This document shows positions 16,710 through 26,151 of a stretch of DNA of 64,000 nt, one piece after another. Where the stretch lies: NCBI GenBank assembly GCA_964539975.1, contig CAZIKK010000004.1, forward strand, positions 62,001 to 126,000, written 5' to 3'. Source of the DNA: 38-11 sp964539975. GTDB lineage: Bacteria; Bacillota; Clostridia; Tissierellales; Dethiosulfatibacteraceae. Under the pieces are notes generated by a model. That model had not been told where the DNA came from and made no database searches. It worked only from the letters and a program-made list of their open reading frames with translations. A program made the position numbers and the translations under genes. Each line of letters opens with the position of its first letter. The stretch's first letter is position 1.

Positions 16710-16738
16710 AGTATATCATAATAATCTAAAATCATCAA
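16710..16738 (-). promoter_or_regulatory. Promoter of tRNA-Sec
   Basis: Minus-strand TTGATG (16733-16738) and TATACT (16710-16715) with a 17-base spacer that ends in TGA, giving also an extended -10. The predicted start lies about five to ten bases before the mature tRNA. Confidence 0.7.
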
Positions 16739-16839
16739 TCCCAATTGATCCTTGAAATCCACTTGCAATCGACATATGATGGAACACTAATCCATTTTCT
16801 TTATTAATTTTAGCATATACAATCGATAAAATCTATCCA

Positions 16840-19800
16840 TCAAATGGTTGTATAGACCTCCTCTATTTCAAATACTGGTAATTCTTGTAAGGGAGTCGTG
16901 TCTTCTAACATTGTCAATAACCCTTCCAACGTGTCCAAGTTTGTCAATAGAAGTACGCCATTCTCAACAGATTTTCTTCTGATGATAAAGCCATCTCTGG
17001 TTGAATCATTTGCTTTGGTTGGTGTGTTGATGACCAACCCACAATTACCGGAATCAATCAAATCTAGTATATTGTTTGGTTCGCCTATCTTATTTATTTT
17101 TTCTATTTTCACTCCATTTTCTTTTAAGCTACTGTAAGTTCCTTTAGTCCCGTATAATTGATAGCCAAGAGATTCAAGCCTTTTTGCCAAAGGCATGAAT
17201 CTTGACTTGTCTTCTGGTTTAATGGTAACCACCACTTTTTTGCTTTTATCAGGAGGATTGATCCCTGCACTTATAAAGCCCTTTATCAGTGCTTCATGAT
17301 AGTTTCTGCCAATGCCAAGCACTTCACCTGTGGATTTCATTTCAGGTCCTAAGCTTACTTCTGTCCCTCCGATTTTTTGTGAGGAAAACACAGGCACTTT
17401 AATGGCTACCATGTTTGGAGGTTGATAGAGACCTATTCCAAACCCCATATCTTTCAATTTTTCTCCCATCATGGTTCTTACTGCCAATTCGATCATTGGT
17501 ATGTTGGTGACTTTACTTATAAAAGGCACTGTTCTGCTTGATCTTGGATTTACTTCTATGACATAGATTTCATCGTCTTTCAATACGAATTGAACATTCA
17601 AGATTCCTTTGACTCCCAACTCTAATGCAATTTTTCTAGTAGCGATCTCTAGATTATTTATATGTGTTGCTGTTAAAGATTTAGTGGGATAGATTGAAAT
17701 GCTATCACCTGAATGAACCCCTGCTTTCTCAAGGTGTTCCATTATTCCAGGAATTAAGATTTCTTCTCCATCCGCAATAACATCTACCTCTAATTCCAAT
17801 CCTAACATGTATTTATCAATTAACACTGGATGTTTTTTGTCTTTTTTGAAGGCCATTTCCAAGTAATTGATCAAAGCTTTTTCATGATATGCTATTTCCA
17901 TCCCTTGTCCGCCAAGAACATAAGACGGCCGTACCAAGACAGGATAGCCTATTTGTTCAGCAACCAATTGTCCTTCATTTATATTCCACACACCTTTCCC
18001 TATAGGTCTTTTGACGTTTAATTTTTCCATCATATCGTCAAATTTGTCTCTATCCTCAGCCATATCAATATGATCTGCGGTGGTTCCTAAAATGTTGACG
18101 CCCATTTTCTTTATGAATTCTGCTAGTTTGATCGCTGTTTGTCCGCCGAACTGGAGAATGACTCCTACAGGTTTTTCTTTTAATATGACATTGTAAACAT
18201 CTTCTTCCGTTAGTGGTTCAAAATATAGTTTATCTGACATGTCAAAATCTGTACTAACAGTTTCTGGATTGTTATTGATCATAATGCTCTCATACCCAAG
18301 ATTCTTAAGAACTGTCACACAATGTACGCAGCAATAGTCAAACTCAACTCCTTGTCCAATTCGAATAGGGCCAGATCCAATAACGACTATTTTATTCTTG
18401 TCACTTACAATCATCTCGTCCTCATTGTCATAAGTTGAATAATAGTAAGGTGTTTCGGCTTCAAATTCGCCACTACATGTATCCACCATTTTGTATGTTG
18501 GGTATATTTCAAACTGAAGCCGTCTATTAAATATCATATCTGGTTCACAGCCCATCAAGTCTGCCATCCCTTTATCTGAAAAACCCATCCTTTTAAGTTG
18601 ATTCAACCATTGAGGGGTCAAATCTTCAAGTTTAACGCGTCTTAATAATTCTTCTTGTTCAATAATATTTCTAATTTTCTGTATGAAGAAGGGATCGATC
18701 TTTGTATAATCATGAATTTTTGACGCACTGTAGCCTCGTCTCAACATTGAGGCCAGTATATATAAAAGTTCATCGGAGGATACGGCTATTGCTTCTTTTA
18801 ATTGAACGAGTGTGATGTCATCGTATTTTTTGTTGATTAATGTGAATTGCGAAATTTCTAAGGATCGTAACGCTTTAAGAAGTGCTGCCTCAAAATTATT
18901 TCCAATACCCATTACTTCTCCGGTTGCAATCATTTGCGTGCCAAGGCGACGATTGTCACTGTAGAGTTTGTCAAAAGGCCACTTTGGAATTTTGACAACA
19001 ACATAATCCAATACCGGTTCAAAACAAGCGGTCGTTTTCTTTGTCACTGAGTTTTCAATCTCATCTAAATTTAATCCCAGAGCAATTTTAGCTGCTACTT
19101 TTGCTATTGGATAGCCCGTTGCTTTAGAAGCTAAGGCTGAAGATCGGCTGACTCGTGGGTTGATTTCGATTACTATATATTCGAAGTTATCTGGATTTAA
19201 TGCAAACTGCACATTGCACCCACCCTTAATTTCAATTTCATCAATAATTTTCAATGCAGCCGTTCTTAGCATCTGATGTTCAACATCTGAAAGAGTTTGA
19301 GAAGGAGCTACCACAATGCTATCGCCTGTATGAATCCCGACGGGGTCCATGTTTTCCATATTGCAAACAGTGATACAAGTACCATTGCCATCTCTCATGA
19401 CTTCATACTCTATTTCTTTCCACCCTTTGATGCTTTTTTCAATCAGTACCTGTCGATTTCTGCTTAGGTTGAGACCTTTTGAAAGAATGTTTAGTAACTC
19501 TTTTTCGTTTTCTGCTATGCCTCCCCCAGAACCTCCCAAAGTGTAAGCCGGCCTAACTATAACTGGATAACCAATATGATTTGCGGCAATAATGCCTTCT
19601 TCTACACCATGTATGATCTCACTTTTTACTATTGGTTGTCCAATTTCTTCCATCTTTTTTCTAAAAGCTTCTCTGTCTTCCCCTGTTTTGATGCTTGCTA
19701 TAGAGGTGCCTATAACTTTTACCTGGTTTCTTTCGAGAATTTTTCTGTCGTATAAATCAACCACTAAGTTTAGTGAAGTTTGCCCTCCCATGCCTGGCAA

Positions 19801-20058
19801 TATCCCATCCGGTTTTTCTTTTTCAATTATTTTTTCTATGAAATCGATGGTGAGCGGTTCTATGTAAACTCGATCTGCTACGGATTTATCCGTCATAATC
19901 GTTGCAGGGTTGCTGTTAACTAAAACGGTTTCGACGCCTTCTTCTTTCAAAGCCCGACAAGCTTGCGTCCCCGAATAATCAAATTCGGCAGCTTGCCCAA
20001 TAATAATCGGTCCGGACCCTATTACTAAGACTTTTTTAATACTAGTATTTAATGGCAT
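16840..20058 (-). CDS. carB: Carbamoyl-phosphate synthase, large subunit
   Basis: A full-length 1072-residue enzyme that makes carbamoyl phosphate from bicarbonate, ATP and ammonia delivered by CarA. The two homologous ATP-grasp halves are evident: the first starts VLVIGSGPIIIGQAAEFDYSG, the second VVIGSGPIRIGQGVEFDYCC near residue 560. Each has the EINPRVSRSSALASKATG or EVNPRSSRTVPFISKVT metal/ATP motif. The C-terminal ~130 residues form the allosteric MGS-like domain (YGTKGTYSSLKENG). The ATG follows GGAGATC and overlaps the carA end by ten bases. Product feeds pyrimidine and arginine synthesis. Confidence 0.98.
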   Translation of the reverse strand: MPLNTSIKKVLVIGSGPIIIGQAAEFDYSGTQACRALKEEGVETVLVNSNPATIMTDKSVADRVYIEPLTIDFIEKIIEKEKPDGILPGMGGQTSLNLVVDLYDRKILERNQVKVIGTSIASIKTGEDREAFRKKMEEIGQPIVKSEIIHGVEEGIIAANHIGYPVIVRPAYTLGGSGGGIAENEKELLNILSKGLNLSRNRQVLIEKSIKGWKEIEYEVMRDGNGTCITVCNMENMDPVGIHTGDSIVVAPSQTLSDVEHQMLRTAALKIIDEIEIKGGCNVQFALNPDNFEYIVIEINPRVSRSSALASKATGYPIAKVAAKIALGLNLDEIENSVTKKTTACFEPVLDYVVVKIPKWPFDKLYSDNRRLGTQMIATGEVMGIGNNFEAALLKALRSLEISQFTLINKKYDDITLVQLKEAIAVSSDELLYILASMLRRGYSASKIHDYTKIDPFFIQKIRNIIEQEELLRRVKLEDLTPQWLNQLKRMGFSDKGMADLMGCEPDMIFNRRLQFEIYPTYKMVDTCSGEFEAETPYYYSTYDNEDEMIVSDKNKIVVIGSGPIRIGQGVEFDYCCVHCVTVLKNLGYESIMINNNPETVSTDFDMSDKLYFEPLTEEDVYNVILKEKPVGVILQFGGQTAIKLAEFIKKMGVNILGTTADHIDMAEDRDKFDDMMEKLNVKRPIGKGVWNINEGQLVAEQIGYPVLVRPSYVLGGQGMEIAYHEKALINYLEMAFKKDKKHPVLIDKYMLGLELEVDVIADGEEILIPGIMEHLEKAGVHSGDSISIYPTKSLTATHINNLEIATRKIALELGVKGILNVQFVLKDDEIYVIEVNPRSSRTVPFISKVTNIPMIELAVRTMMGEKLKDMGFGIGLYQPPNMVAIKVPVFSSQKIGGTEVSLGPEMKSTGEVLGIGRNYHEALIKGFISAGINPPDKSKKVVVTIKPEDKSRFMPLAKRLESLGYQLYGTKGTYSSLKENGVKIEKINKIGEPNNILDLIDSGNCGLVINTPTKANDSTRDGFIIRRKSVENGVLLLTNLDTLEGLLTMLEDTTPLQELPVFEIEEVYTTI

Positions 20059-21122
20059 ATATGATCTCCTATTATCATTTTTAAAAAACTATCAAAGATA
20101 AAACTGGACTCTTTAGGCCCTGGGCTTGCTTCAGGGTGGAATTGAACACCCATCGTCTTTTTTTCACTGTTAAATAGTCCTTCTATGCTACCATCGTTTA
20201 AACTCGTATGCGTTATGGTGAATCCTTTGGGAACACTGTTTGGCTTAACCATATATCCATGATTTTGAGAAGTAATCATGACTCGACCATCCAACATAGA
20301 TTTAACTGGGTGGTTGCTACCTCTATGCCCAAATCTCATCTTTTCCGTGTCTGCTCCACATGCCAAAGCAATGATTTGATGACCCAAACAAATACCCAAT
20401 ATCGGCATGACTCCCACTAGTTTTTTTACCGTATCTATGACTTTGATCAATTCCTTTGGATCTCCTGGGCCATTGGTTATAAACAATCCATCAGGTTGAC
20501 AACGCATTATTTCCTTATCATCTGTATGTGCAGGAAACATGGTGATTCTACAGTCTCTTTTTTTCAACTCGTTAATAATGCCTGTTTTTACACCTAAGTC
20601 AAGCACCGCAAGATGAGCACCTTTACCATCAAAATTAACGATTTGTTTGGTACTGACATTATTAACCGCCTGTGCTGTTGGATTGAAGTTAAACATCTTT
20701 TTGATTTGATCATACTTCAAGTCTGTGGTAGTAATCATCCCTCTCATCGTGCCATATTGGCGTATAATTCTAGTGATCTGTCTTGTGTCCACGCCTTTAA
20801 TTCCAATTACGCCTTCTTCCTTCATATACGAGTCTAAATCCATTTCACTCCGCCAATTGCTTGGAATCTCACACACTTCTTTTACAACCAGTCCATTCGC
20901 TTTAATTCCTGTTGATTGAACATCTGAAAAATTGATTCCATAGTTCCCAATCAATGGATAAGTCATCACAACAATTTGTCCAAAATATGAAGGGTCGGTC
21001 AATATTTCTTGGTATCCAGTCATTCCTGTATTAAAAACAACTTCTCCCCTAGAGTCTTTAACCTCTCCAAAACATGTCCCTTCAAAAGCCATTCCGTTCT
21101 CCATAATTAACTGTCCTTTCAT
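20049..21122 (-). CDS. carA: Carbamoyl-phosphate synthase, small (glutaminase) subunit
   Basis: About 357 residues from the ATG at 21122, which has GGGAGG six bases upstream; the longer frame to 21146 is inside the leader hairpin. The N-terminal CPSase small-chain domain (MENGMAFEGTCFGEVKDSRG, FNTGMTGYQEILTDPSY) is followed by a class I glutamine amidotransferase domain with nucleophile motif GICLGHQIIALACG (Cys near residue 250) and QFHPEASPGP holding the catalytic His and Glu. It supplies ammonia to CarB. The start codon overlaps the stop codon of a 30-codon leader ORF, and a terminator hairpin lies just upstream. Confidence 0.97.
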   Translation of the reverse strand: MKGQLIMENGMAFEGTCFGEVKDSRGEVVFNTGMTGYQEILTDPSYFGQIVVMTYPLIGNYGINFSDVQSTGIKANGLVVKEVCEIPSNWRSEMDLDSYMKEEGVIGIKGVDTRQITRIIRQYGTMRGMITTTDLKYDQIKKMFNFNPTAQAVNNVSTKQIVNFDGKGAHLAVLDLGVKTGIINELKKRDCRITMFPAHTDDKEIMRCQPDGLFITNGPGDPKELIKVIDTVKKLVGVMPILGICLGHQIIALACGADTEKMRFGHRGSNHPVKSMLDGRVMITSQNHGYMVKPNSVPKGFTITHTSLNDGSIEGLFNSEKKTMGVQFHPEASPGPKESSFIFDSFLKMIIGDHICH

Positions 21123-21211
21123 CTTTGCCTCCCAAAAAAATAGCAACCTGAAGCACTATTGTGCTCCGATTGCCTTGTCTTTAAATAATCTTTCATTCCT
21201 GTCAGATTCAT
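21119..21211 (-). CDS. Leader ORF of carAB (30 codons), too short for usual gene calling
   Basis: An ATG at 21211 follows AAGGAG at the right distance and opens a frame of 30 codons, MNLTGMKDYLKTRQSEHNSA then SGCYFFGRQR, whose TGA overlaps the carA ATG (ATGA). The frame passes through both arms of the attenuator hairpin and its T tract, where the T run encodes YFFG. This layout matches the logic of enterobacterial pyrBI attenuation, where coupling of leader translation to a UTP-dependent pause decides termination. That a peptide is made is inference; the start site, frame and overlap are direct observations. Confidence 0.6.
   Translation of the reverse strand: MNLTGMKDYLKTRQSEHNSASGCYFFGRQR
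21134..21173 (-). terminator. Attenuator (intrinsic terminator) in the carA leader
   Basis: On the minus strand GCAATC and GGAGCAC pair with GTGCTTC and GGTTGC (one bulged A) around the loop AATA, giving a 13-bp stem, followed by TATTTTTTT. The T tract ends right at the carA ribosome-binding site. Its position after a promoter and before the first gene shows it is regulatory rather than an operon end. Confidence 0.8.
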
Positions 21212-21223
21212 ACGGACTCCTTC

Positions 21224-21240
21224 TTAGTCTCTCGTACTAA
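21224..21240 (-). promoter_or_regulatory. Small stem-loop in carA leader resembling a PyrR-binding loop
   Basis: Minus-strand TTAGT-ACGAGAG-ACTAA forms a 5-bp hairpin. The loop and flanks (AGTACGAGAGACT) partly resemble the PyrR anti-antiterminator consensus ARUCCNGNGAGGYU but lack the CC/GG closing pairs. PyrR control is possible but not shown. Confidence 0.3.
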
Positions 21241-21256
21241 ATTAAAGGTTTTAAAA

Positions 21257-21285
21257 AAGATATCATAACTTAACACTTATGTCAA
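21257..21285 (-). promoter_or_regulatory. Promoter of carAB
   Basis: Minus-strand TTGACA (21280-21285) and TATCTT (21257-21262) with a 17-base spacer, located just after the stop of the GerMN gene. Predicted transcription begins near 21250, about 130 bases before carA, leaving room for the leader ORF and attenuator. Confidence 0.75.
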
Positions 21286-21288
21286 TAT

Positions 21289-22128
21289 TTATTCATCCTC
21301 GTGCGCAATTATTTCTTTGATTTCAAACCGTCCACTCAACAGTTCCAGTAAAAAAGATAGTTCCATCGTCTTCTCATTTGATAAGTTATCTCCAAAAATA
21401 ATTTTTGATCTAACCGTCACAAAATCTCCATACTTATTATATTCATAGTCCATGATGTCAAATCTTTTGATTTCAAATGTAATGCTTTGTAATATCGCAC
21501 TCACTTCGTTGTCTGCTATGCTTGGAAGTTCTCTTTTTTCAACAATTGCATTTAAAAGGTTAGCCACCGTTTGAATAGGACTCACGTAATCTTTGTACAA
21601 CAGTGCATTGGTTGATGCAAGAGGCACATCGATATTGTATTTGCTAAAAAAGTATTTATCGCTGGAACTGTTGCTCAACTTCACAAACTCAATGTTTTGA
21701 TGTGCAGTAGCTGTGTTGATTATTGAATATAGCGTGAGTGCTTCTTCCATCTCATCAAGTTGAATATCTTCTTGGAATTCGTACTCAATAAAGACCGTAT
21801 CTGCTACGATTGAAATGTTCAAAAAAACCAACTTTTCCATTGATACAAAGTTACTGGATTCCATTGTTCTTTTTCGCAAGAGACGCAACGCTTCTTCAAT
21901 TTCTTTTGACTCGTCTATCTCAGAAACACCAGAAAGTTCTGAGATTAAACAACTCTGTGTTTTGTTGGGTATATAGAGTTGTAGAAATGCGCTTTGTTCC
22001 ATTCGGAAAGGTGAGATTTTTACGACACTCTCTTCTTCTTTACCTCTGGAATAGCAGGCCGTCAGTATCAACGTTGAAATAATCCAAATAATCGCTATAA
22101 TGAATCTTTGTTTTTTCTTTGTCCTCAT
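21289..22128 (-). CDS. GerMN-domain lipoprotein downstream of a two-component system
   Basis: About 279 residues from the ATG at 22128, which follows AAAGGAG. A basic N-terminus, hydrophobic helix and lipobox LILTAC predict a lipoprotein. Two similar ~110-residue modules follow, each starting with a strand-rich segment (for example MEKLVFLNISIVADTVFIEY then LYSIINTATAHQNIEFVKLS), the pattern of GerMN domains found in spore-germination and cell-wall proteins. It lies right after the histidine kinase gene in the place where YycH/YycI regulators stand in Bacillus, so it may modulate the kinase from outside; that is inference. Confidence 0.65.
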   Translation of the reverse strand: MRTKKKQRFIIAIIWIISTLILTACYSRGKEEESVVKISPFRMEQSAFLQLYIPNKTQSCLISELSGVSEIDESKEIEEALRLLRKRTMESSNFVSMEKLVFLNISIVADTVFIEYEFQEDIQLDEMEEALTLYSIINTATAHQNIEFVKLSNSSSDKYFFSKYNIDVPLASTNALLYKDYVSPIQTVANLLNAIVEKRELPSIADNEVSAILQSITFEIKRFDIMDYEYNKYGDFVTVRSKIIFGDNLSNEKTMELSFLLELLSGRFEIKEIIAHEDE

Positions 22129-22139
22129 TGTCTTCTCCT

Positions 22140-23519
22140 TTATTGAATCGGCAACTTGATACAAAATATGCTGCCCTCTCCAAGTTTACTCCTAACAGTA
22201 AGCTCCCCATGATGAAGGTTGACAATTTGTTTTGAGATAGATAACCCCAAACCTGTCCCGCCTGTATTTCTTGATCTAGCTCGATCAACACGATAAAATC
22301 TGTTAAAAATAGTTTGAAGGTTTTCTTCAGATATCCCCACACCTGTATCTTTGATTTCGATAACGGCCATTTCTTTCTCTTTATAAAGGCTTACTTCAAT
22401 GGACCCTTGCTCTGCAGTATACATAATGGCATTGTGTAATATATTGATCACAGCTTGTTTGATTTTATCAGGATCCATTCTCAAGAAAAGTTTCTCTTTT
22501 TCTTTTATCAGCACTACGATCTGCTTTTGATCTGCTAACGGTTTGAGCTGTTCTGCCACTTTTCTAACAAGCTCTGTTAATCCTGAGAATTGATAGGACA
22601 AAATTAAGTCTTTTTTGTTCATATCTACCAAAGACAACAAGTCTGTCACAATTCGATTTAAGCGATTCACTTCATTATTGATATCCATTAAAAATTCTTT
22701 ATATACAGATTCTTCTACCTTGTCCTGTGTCAACAAGCTTTCGCTTAACAGCTTAATGGATGACAATGGTGTCTTTAATTCATGCGATACGTTCCCCACA
22801 AAATCTTCGCGCTGTTGCTCGACTTCATTCAATTGCACACTCATGTTGTTAAATGAATCTGCAAGAAGCTTAAACTCATCATTTGACTTAACAACTACTC
22901 GATCAGAAAAATCACCTTTAGCTAGTTTATTGATCACTGGATAAAATTTATTAATGGGCCTCAAGAAGTGGTTGGATATAATAAATACTCCCAATATTAT
23001 GATTAGACCAATCGTTAGCATAATTGTTTGTATCGTTCTATTAATGATTTCTACATGATCATATAGGTCATTGATTGAATTTGAAACGAGAACACCACCT
23101 CTGACATCCCCTTCCACAAAGACGGGAATAGCAAGATACAAGACATTTCCAATATCATTGAAATAGTAATTGTTCCATGACATTTCTCCAGTGAGTGCCT
23201 CATTAATTTCCAGCACCTCCAAGGTTTGTGATTTAAGCTGGTTGTTTGAGTCCGAAATGATTTTCCCACCATTGTCAAAAATCAATACTCTTGAATCCAT
23301 TTGATTGGCGTATTGCCTGGTTATGTTATCAATATATGTCACGTAGATTGTCGAGTCATAAAAACCAAGGTAATAGTCTATCCTATTCCCAATTTCATAA
23401 GACGCATCCTTCAGTGCTTCTACCCTAAACTGGATTTGCCAATCCAACACATACTGAGGAATCAAAGAAGTGAGTAGAATAAATAAGCATACAATTAACA
23501 ACAAATAGGTGGAAAGCAT
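22140..23519 (-). CDS. Sensor histidine kinase, WalK-like
   Basis: A 459-residue kinase. Two transmembrane helices (residues about 5-25 and 160-185) enclose an extracellular sensing domain; a HAMP domain (LRPINKFYPVINKLAKGDFSDRV) is followed by the HisKA box VGNVSHELKTPLSSIKLLSE with the phospho-acceptor His, and a catalytic ATPase domain with HNAIMYT (N box), IKDTGVGIS (G1), FNRFYRVD (F) and GGTGLGLSISKQIV (G2). There is no PAS domain, unlike classical WalK. The ATG is four bases after AGGTGG. It lies 28 bases after its cognate regulator. Confidence 0.9.
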   Translation of the reverse strand: MLSTYLLLIVCLFILLTSLIPQYVLDWQIQFRVEALKDASYEIGNRIDYYLGFYDSTIYVTYIDNITRQYANQMDSRVLIFDNGGKIISDSNNQLKSQTLEVLEINEALTGEMSWNNYYFNDIGNVLYLAIPVFVEGDVRGGVLVSNSINDLYDHVEIINRTIQTIMLTIGLIIILGVFIISNHFLRPINKFYPVINKLAKGDFSDRVVVKSNDEFKLLADSFNNMSVQLNEVEQQREDFVGNVSHELKTPLSSIKLLSESLLTQDKVEESVYKEFLMDINNEVNRLNRIVTDLLSLVDMNKKDLILSYQFSGLTELVRKVAEQLKPLADQKQIVVLIKEKEKLFLRMDPDKIKQAVINILHNAIMYTAEQGSIEVSLYKEKEMAVIEIKDTGVGISEENLQTIFNRFYRVDRARSRNTGGTGLGLSISKQIVNLHHGELTVRSKLGEGSIFCIKLPIQ

Positions 23520-23547
23520 TTTCCACCTAAAGCTAATGAATCTATTA

Positions 23548-24240
23548 CTAAGTCCTATTCCTAAAATAGTAGCCCACTCCCCATTTGGTTAGTATATATT
23601 CATAATTGGTTGTGTCCTTCTCTATTTTTTCCCGAAGTCGTCTCACATGAACATCCACTGTTCTTAAATCTCCAAAATATTCATATCCCCATATGACTTC
23701 TAGGAGTTCTTCTCTTGTGAACACTTTGCCAGGGTTAGTGGCTAAAAGAATCAGTAGATCAAATTCTTTTGCAGTCAAATTGATTTCTTTTCCATTAACG
23801 GTTACTTTTCGTCCTAAAGTGTTAATCATAAAATCATCCACATAAATCACTTGATCGCCAAATTTAGTTTCTTTGTTTCCTGAACGTCTTAGAATCGCTT
23901 TTATTCGAGCCTTAAGTTCCAATATATTGAATGGTTTGGTCATATAATCATCCGCACCGTATTCAAGTCCTAGTATTTTATTCATGTCTTCTCCTTTTGC
24001 AGTCAACATGATAATTGGCGTGTCGGATCTTTCGCGTATTCTTTGACATACTTCCAAACCATCAATTTCTGGCAACATCAGATCTAAAATGATGAGATCG
24101 TACTTTTGGGCCCCCTGTTTTTCAAGAGCTTCTTTCCCATCGTATGCCGTGTCTGTTAAATAGCCGTCTTGTTCAAGGCTATATTTCAACCCTTTTACCA
24201 ACAATGGTTCATCGTCTACAATTAGAATCCTACTGTCCAT
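23548..24240 (-). CDS. OmpR/PhoB-family response regulator, WalR-like
   Basis: A 230-residue regulator. The receiver domain has the acidic pair in ILIVDDEPLL, phospho-acceptor Asp in YDLIILDLMLPEIDG, the Thr in IIMLTAKGE and Lys in MTKPFNILEL. The C-terminal winged helix carries EINLTAKEFDLLILLATNPG and RTVDVHVRRLREKI, typical of OmpR-type DNA-binding. With the next kinase and GerMN lipoprotein it forms a cell-envelope type signalling operon. It begins four bases after selB, so it may be partly co-transcribed with the sel genes. Confidence 0.93.
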   Translation of the reverse strand: MDSRILIVDDEPLLVKGLKYSLEQDGYLTDTAYDGKEALEKQGAQKYDLIILDLMLPEIDGLEVCQRIRERSDTPIIMLTAKGEDMNKILGLEYGADDYMTKPFNILELKARIKAILRRSGNKETKFGDQVIYVDDFMINTLGRKVTVNGKEINLTAKEFDLLILLATNPGKVFTREELLEVIWGYEYFGDLRTVDVHVRRLREKIEKDTTNYEYILTKWGVGYYFRNRT

Positions 24241-24243
24241 CTT

Positions 24244-26151
24244 TCACCTCTCAAGTATTTTATTGCACAACTTGCGACTGTCGCCTTCTCTTTTCGTGAT
24301 CTTTTTCATATCGAAATATTCAAGCAAAATAATCGCCTTTTTGCGGCTAGTATTGAACAAATCTCTTGCCTCCGCTGCCGTCATTTCATTGTTTATATCT
24401 AAATATTCTTTCAGTTTATTAGTTAAAGTATTTAGGTAATTATTTTGAATGACAAGTTCATTGTTGATCACTTCTACCTCTTTATTGTATACCATATAGT
24501 CAAGCAAAGCATTTTCTCTGTCTAATTCTTGTATGGATTCTTTTTTTACGATGCCATCGTCTTGGCTGAATAATGCGTTAATTGATGTGTATATCTTGAG
24601 TTGTGATCCGCTTAAAATTCTTTCAAATCCAAATAACGCAACGTACTCATTAATTTGTTCAATCTCTCCTTTGGTTTTCATATGATTTAATATTTTGTTG
24701 AATACCCCCGAACTTGCACTTATCTGAGTATTTTTATATAAGGTCTCCTTGTTAATTCCAGGACGCAAGTTATTGGCTAGATGGTATTTCTTAATTTCAT
24801 CTAACAACTTGTCTCTTAGTTGGTTATAGTTGGTTTTGTCAATGTAGTAGGGTTTGTCGTTGTCCTCGATAAGCATAACTTTTTCTAATTTGACCAAATG
24901 ACCGATGCTCGATGTCAATGTATCCATATCCCAAGGAAATAATTTGTGTAAAAAATCTCTCTCAACGAATTCTCTTTGTTCTTTTATAAAAGCGTGTAAC
25001 ACAGTCAACTTGTTTGAGCTGCTTTTTTGTTGGCATGAAAAAATCTGCTCTTTAGACATCGGCTTTTTCCTCAATGGATAAGGATCCAAAATAGTTCCTC
25101 CTCCAACTGTTTCCAACGGTGAATAAAACCGAATGATAAACTTATCTCCAAACTTGACCGCTAACGGATCTTCTAACCTTAACTGCGCATAACTACTGTC
25201 TCCTGGCATCAGTTCAGCACGTTCAAATAAAATCACTGTCGCCAATGTCTCGGCCGTTCCAGTAAACATGTGGACACGACTTCCATTTTTGATAATGCGC
25301 TGAGAATCCTTTAAATGGATTAATTCCACATCCAGTCGTTTTGTACTAAATAAGCTGTCTCTTTTAGCAATTACTTGGCCCCTAGATAGCTCATGCTTTG
25401 CTGCAGAAGCAATGTTAATAGCGGTTCTTTGCCCAGCAACTGTCTTTGTTGTGTTTTGTCCATGAACTTGAATGTTCCTAATGCGGTAACCTATTTTATC
25501 CGGATAGATACATATTTCGTCATTGATTTCAAAACTACCCTCGATAACTGTTCCTGTTACCACTGTTCCTATTCCTTTTAGTGTAAAAACTCGGTCAATT
25601 GGCATTCTAGCTTGATAGAATTCGTTTCTAGCAGGAATTGTTTTCAACACTTGATCAATTTTTTGTTTCAAGCTGTCTATACCTTTTCCCGTGACTGATG
25701 AAACTTTAACTATGTCAGCCGATTCTAAAAAAGTATGATTGATATGATCTTGGATATCCTCGGCCACTAACATCTGCATGTCATCATCTACCATATCTAC
25801 TTTTGTCATAACAATGATGCCTTTTTTTACACCAATCAGCTCAAGAATATTCAAATGTTCAACTGTTTGAGGCATGACTCCTTCGTCAGCAGCAACTACC
25901 AACAAGATCATATCCATTCCAACAACGCCCGAAAGCATGTTGTTCAGAAATTTTTCATGCCCTGGTACATCGATAACGCCTATTTGACCGCTTGATTGAG
26001 ACTCAAAAAAAGAAAATCCAAGATCAATTGTAATGCCTCTGGCTTTCTCTTCTTTTAGACGGTCCGTCTCGATTCCAGTTAAGGCTTTAATCAGAGACGT
26101 CTTTCCATGGTCTATGTGTCCAGCTGTACCAATGATAAGATTTCTCATCAT
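24244..26151 (-). CDS. selB: Selenocysteine-specific elongation factor SelB
   Basis: A 635-residue translation factor. The G domain has GTAGHIDHGKTSLIKALTG (G1), GITIDLGF (G2), DVPGHEKFLNNML (G3) and TKVD (G4), the arrangement of SelB rather than EF-Tu. Domains II/III follow and the C-terminal ~250 residues make winged-helix repeats that bind the SECIS hairpin in mRNA, ending MTAAEARDLFNTSRKKAIIL and LEYFDMKKITKREGDSRKL. It delivers Sec-tRNA to in-frame UGA. It overlaps selA by four bases. Confidence 0.97.
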   Translation of the reverse strand: MMRNLIIGTAGHIDHGKTSLIKALTGIETDRLKEEKARGITIDLGFSFFESQSSGQIGVIDVPGHEKFLNNMLSGVVGMDMILLVVAADEGVMPQTVEHLNILELIGVKKGIIVMTKVDMVDDDMQMLVAEDIQDHINHTFLESADIVKVSSVTGKGIDSLKQKIDQVLKTIPARNEFYQARMPIDRVFTLKGIGTVVTGTVIEGSFEINDEICIYPDKIGYRIRNIQVHGQNTTKTVAGQRTAINIASAAKHELSRGQVIAKRDSLFSTKRLDVELIHLKDSQRIIKNGSRVHMFTGTAETLATVILFERAELMPGDSSYAQLRLEDPLAVKFGDKFIIRFYSPLETVGGGTILDPYPLRKKPMSKEQIFSCQQKSSSNKLTVLHAFIKEQREFVERDFLHKLFPWDMDTLTSSIGHLVKLEKVMLIEDNDKPYYIDKTNYNQLRDKLLDEIKKYHLANNLRPGINKETLYKNTQISASSGVFNKILNHMKTKGEIEQINEYVALFGFERILSGSQLKIYTSINALFSQDDGIVKKESIQELDRENALLDYMVYNKEVEVINNELVIQNNYLNTLTNKLKEYLDINNEMTAAEARDLFNTSRKKAIILLEYFDMKKITKREGDSRKLCNKILER

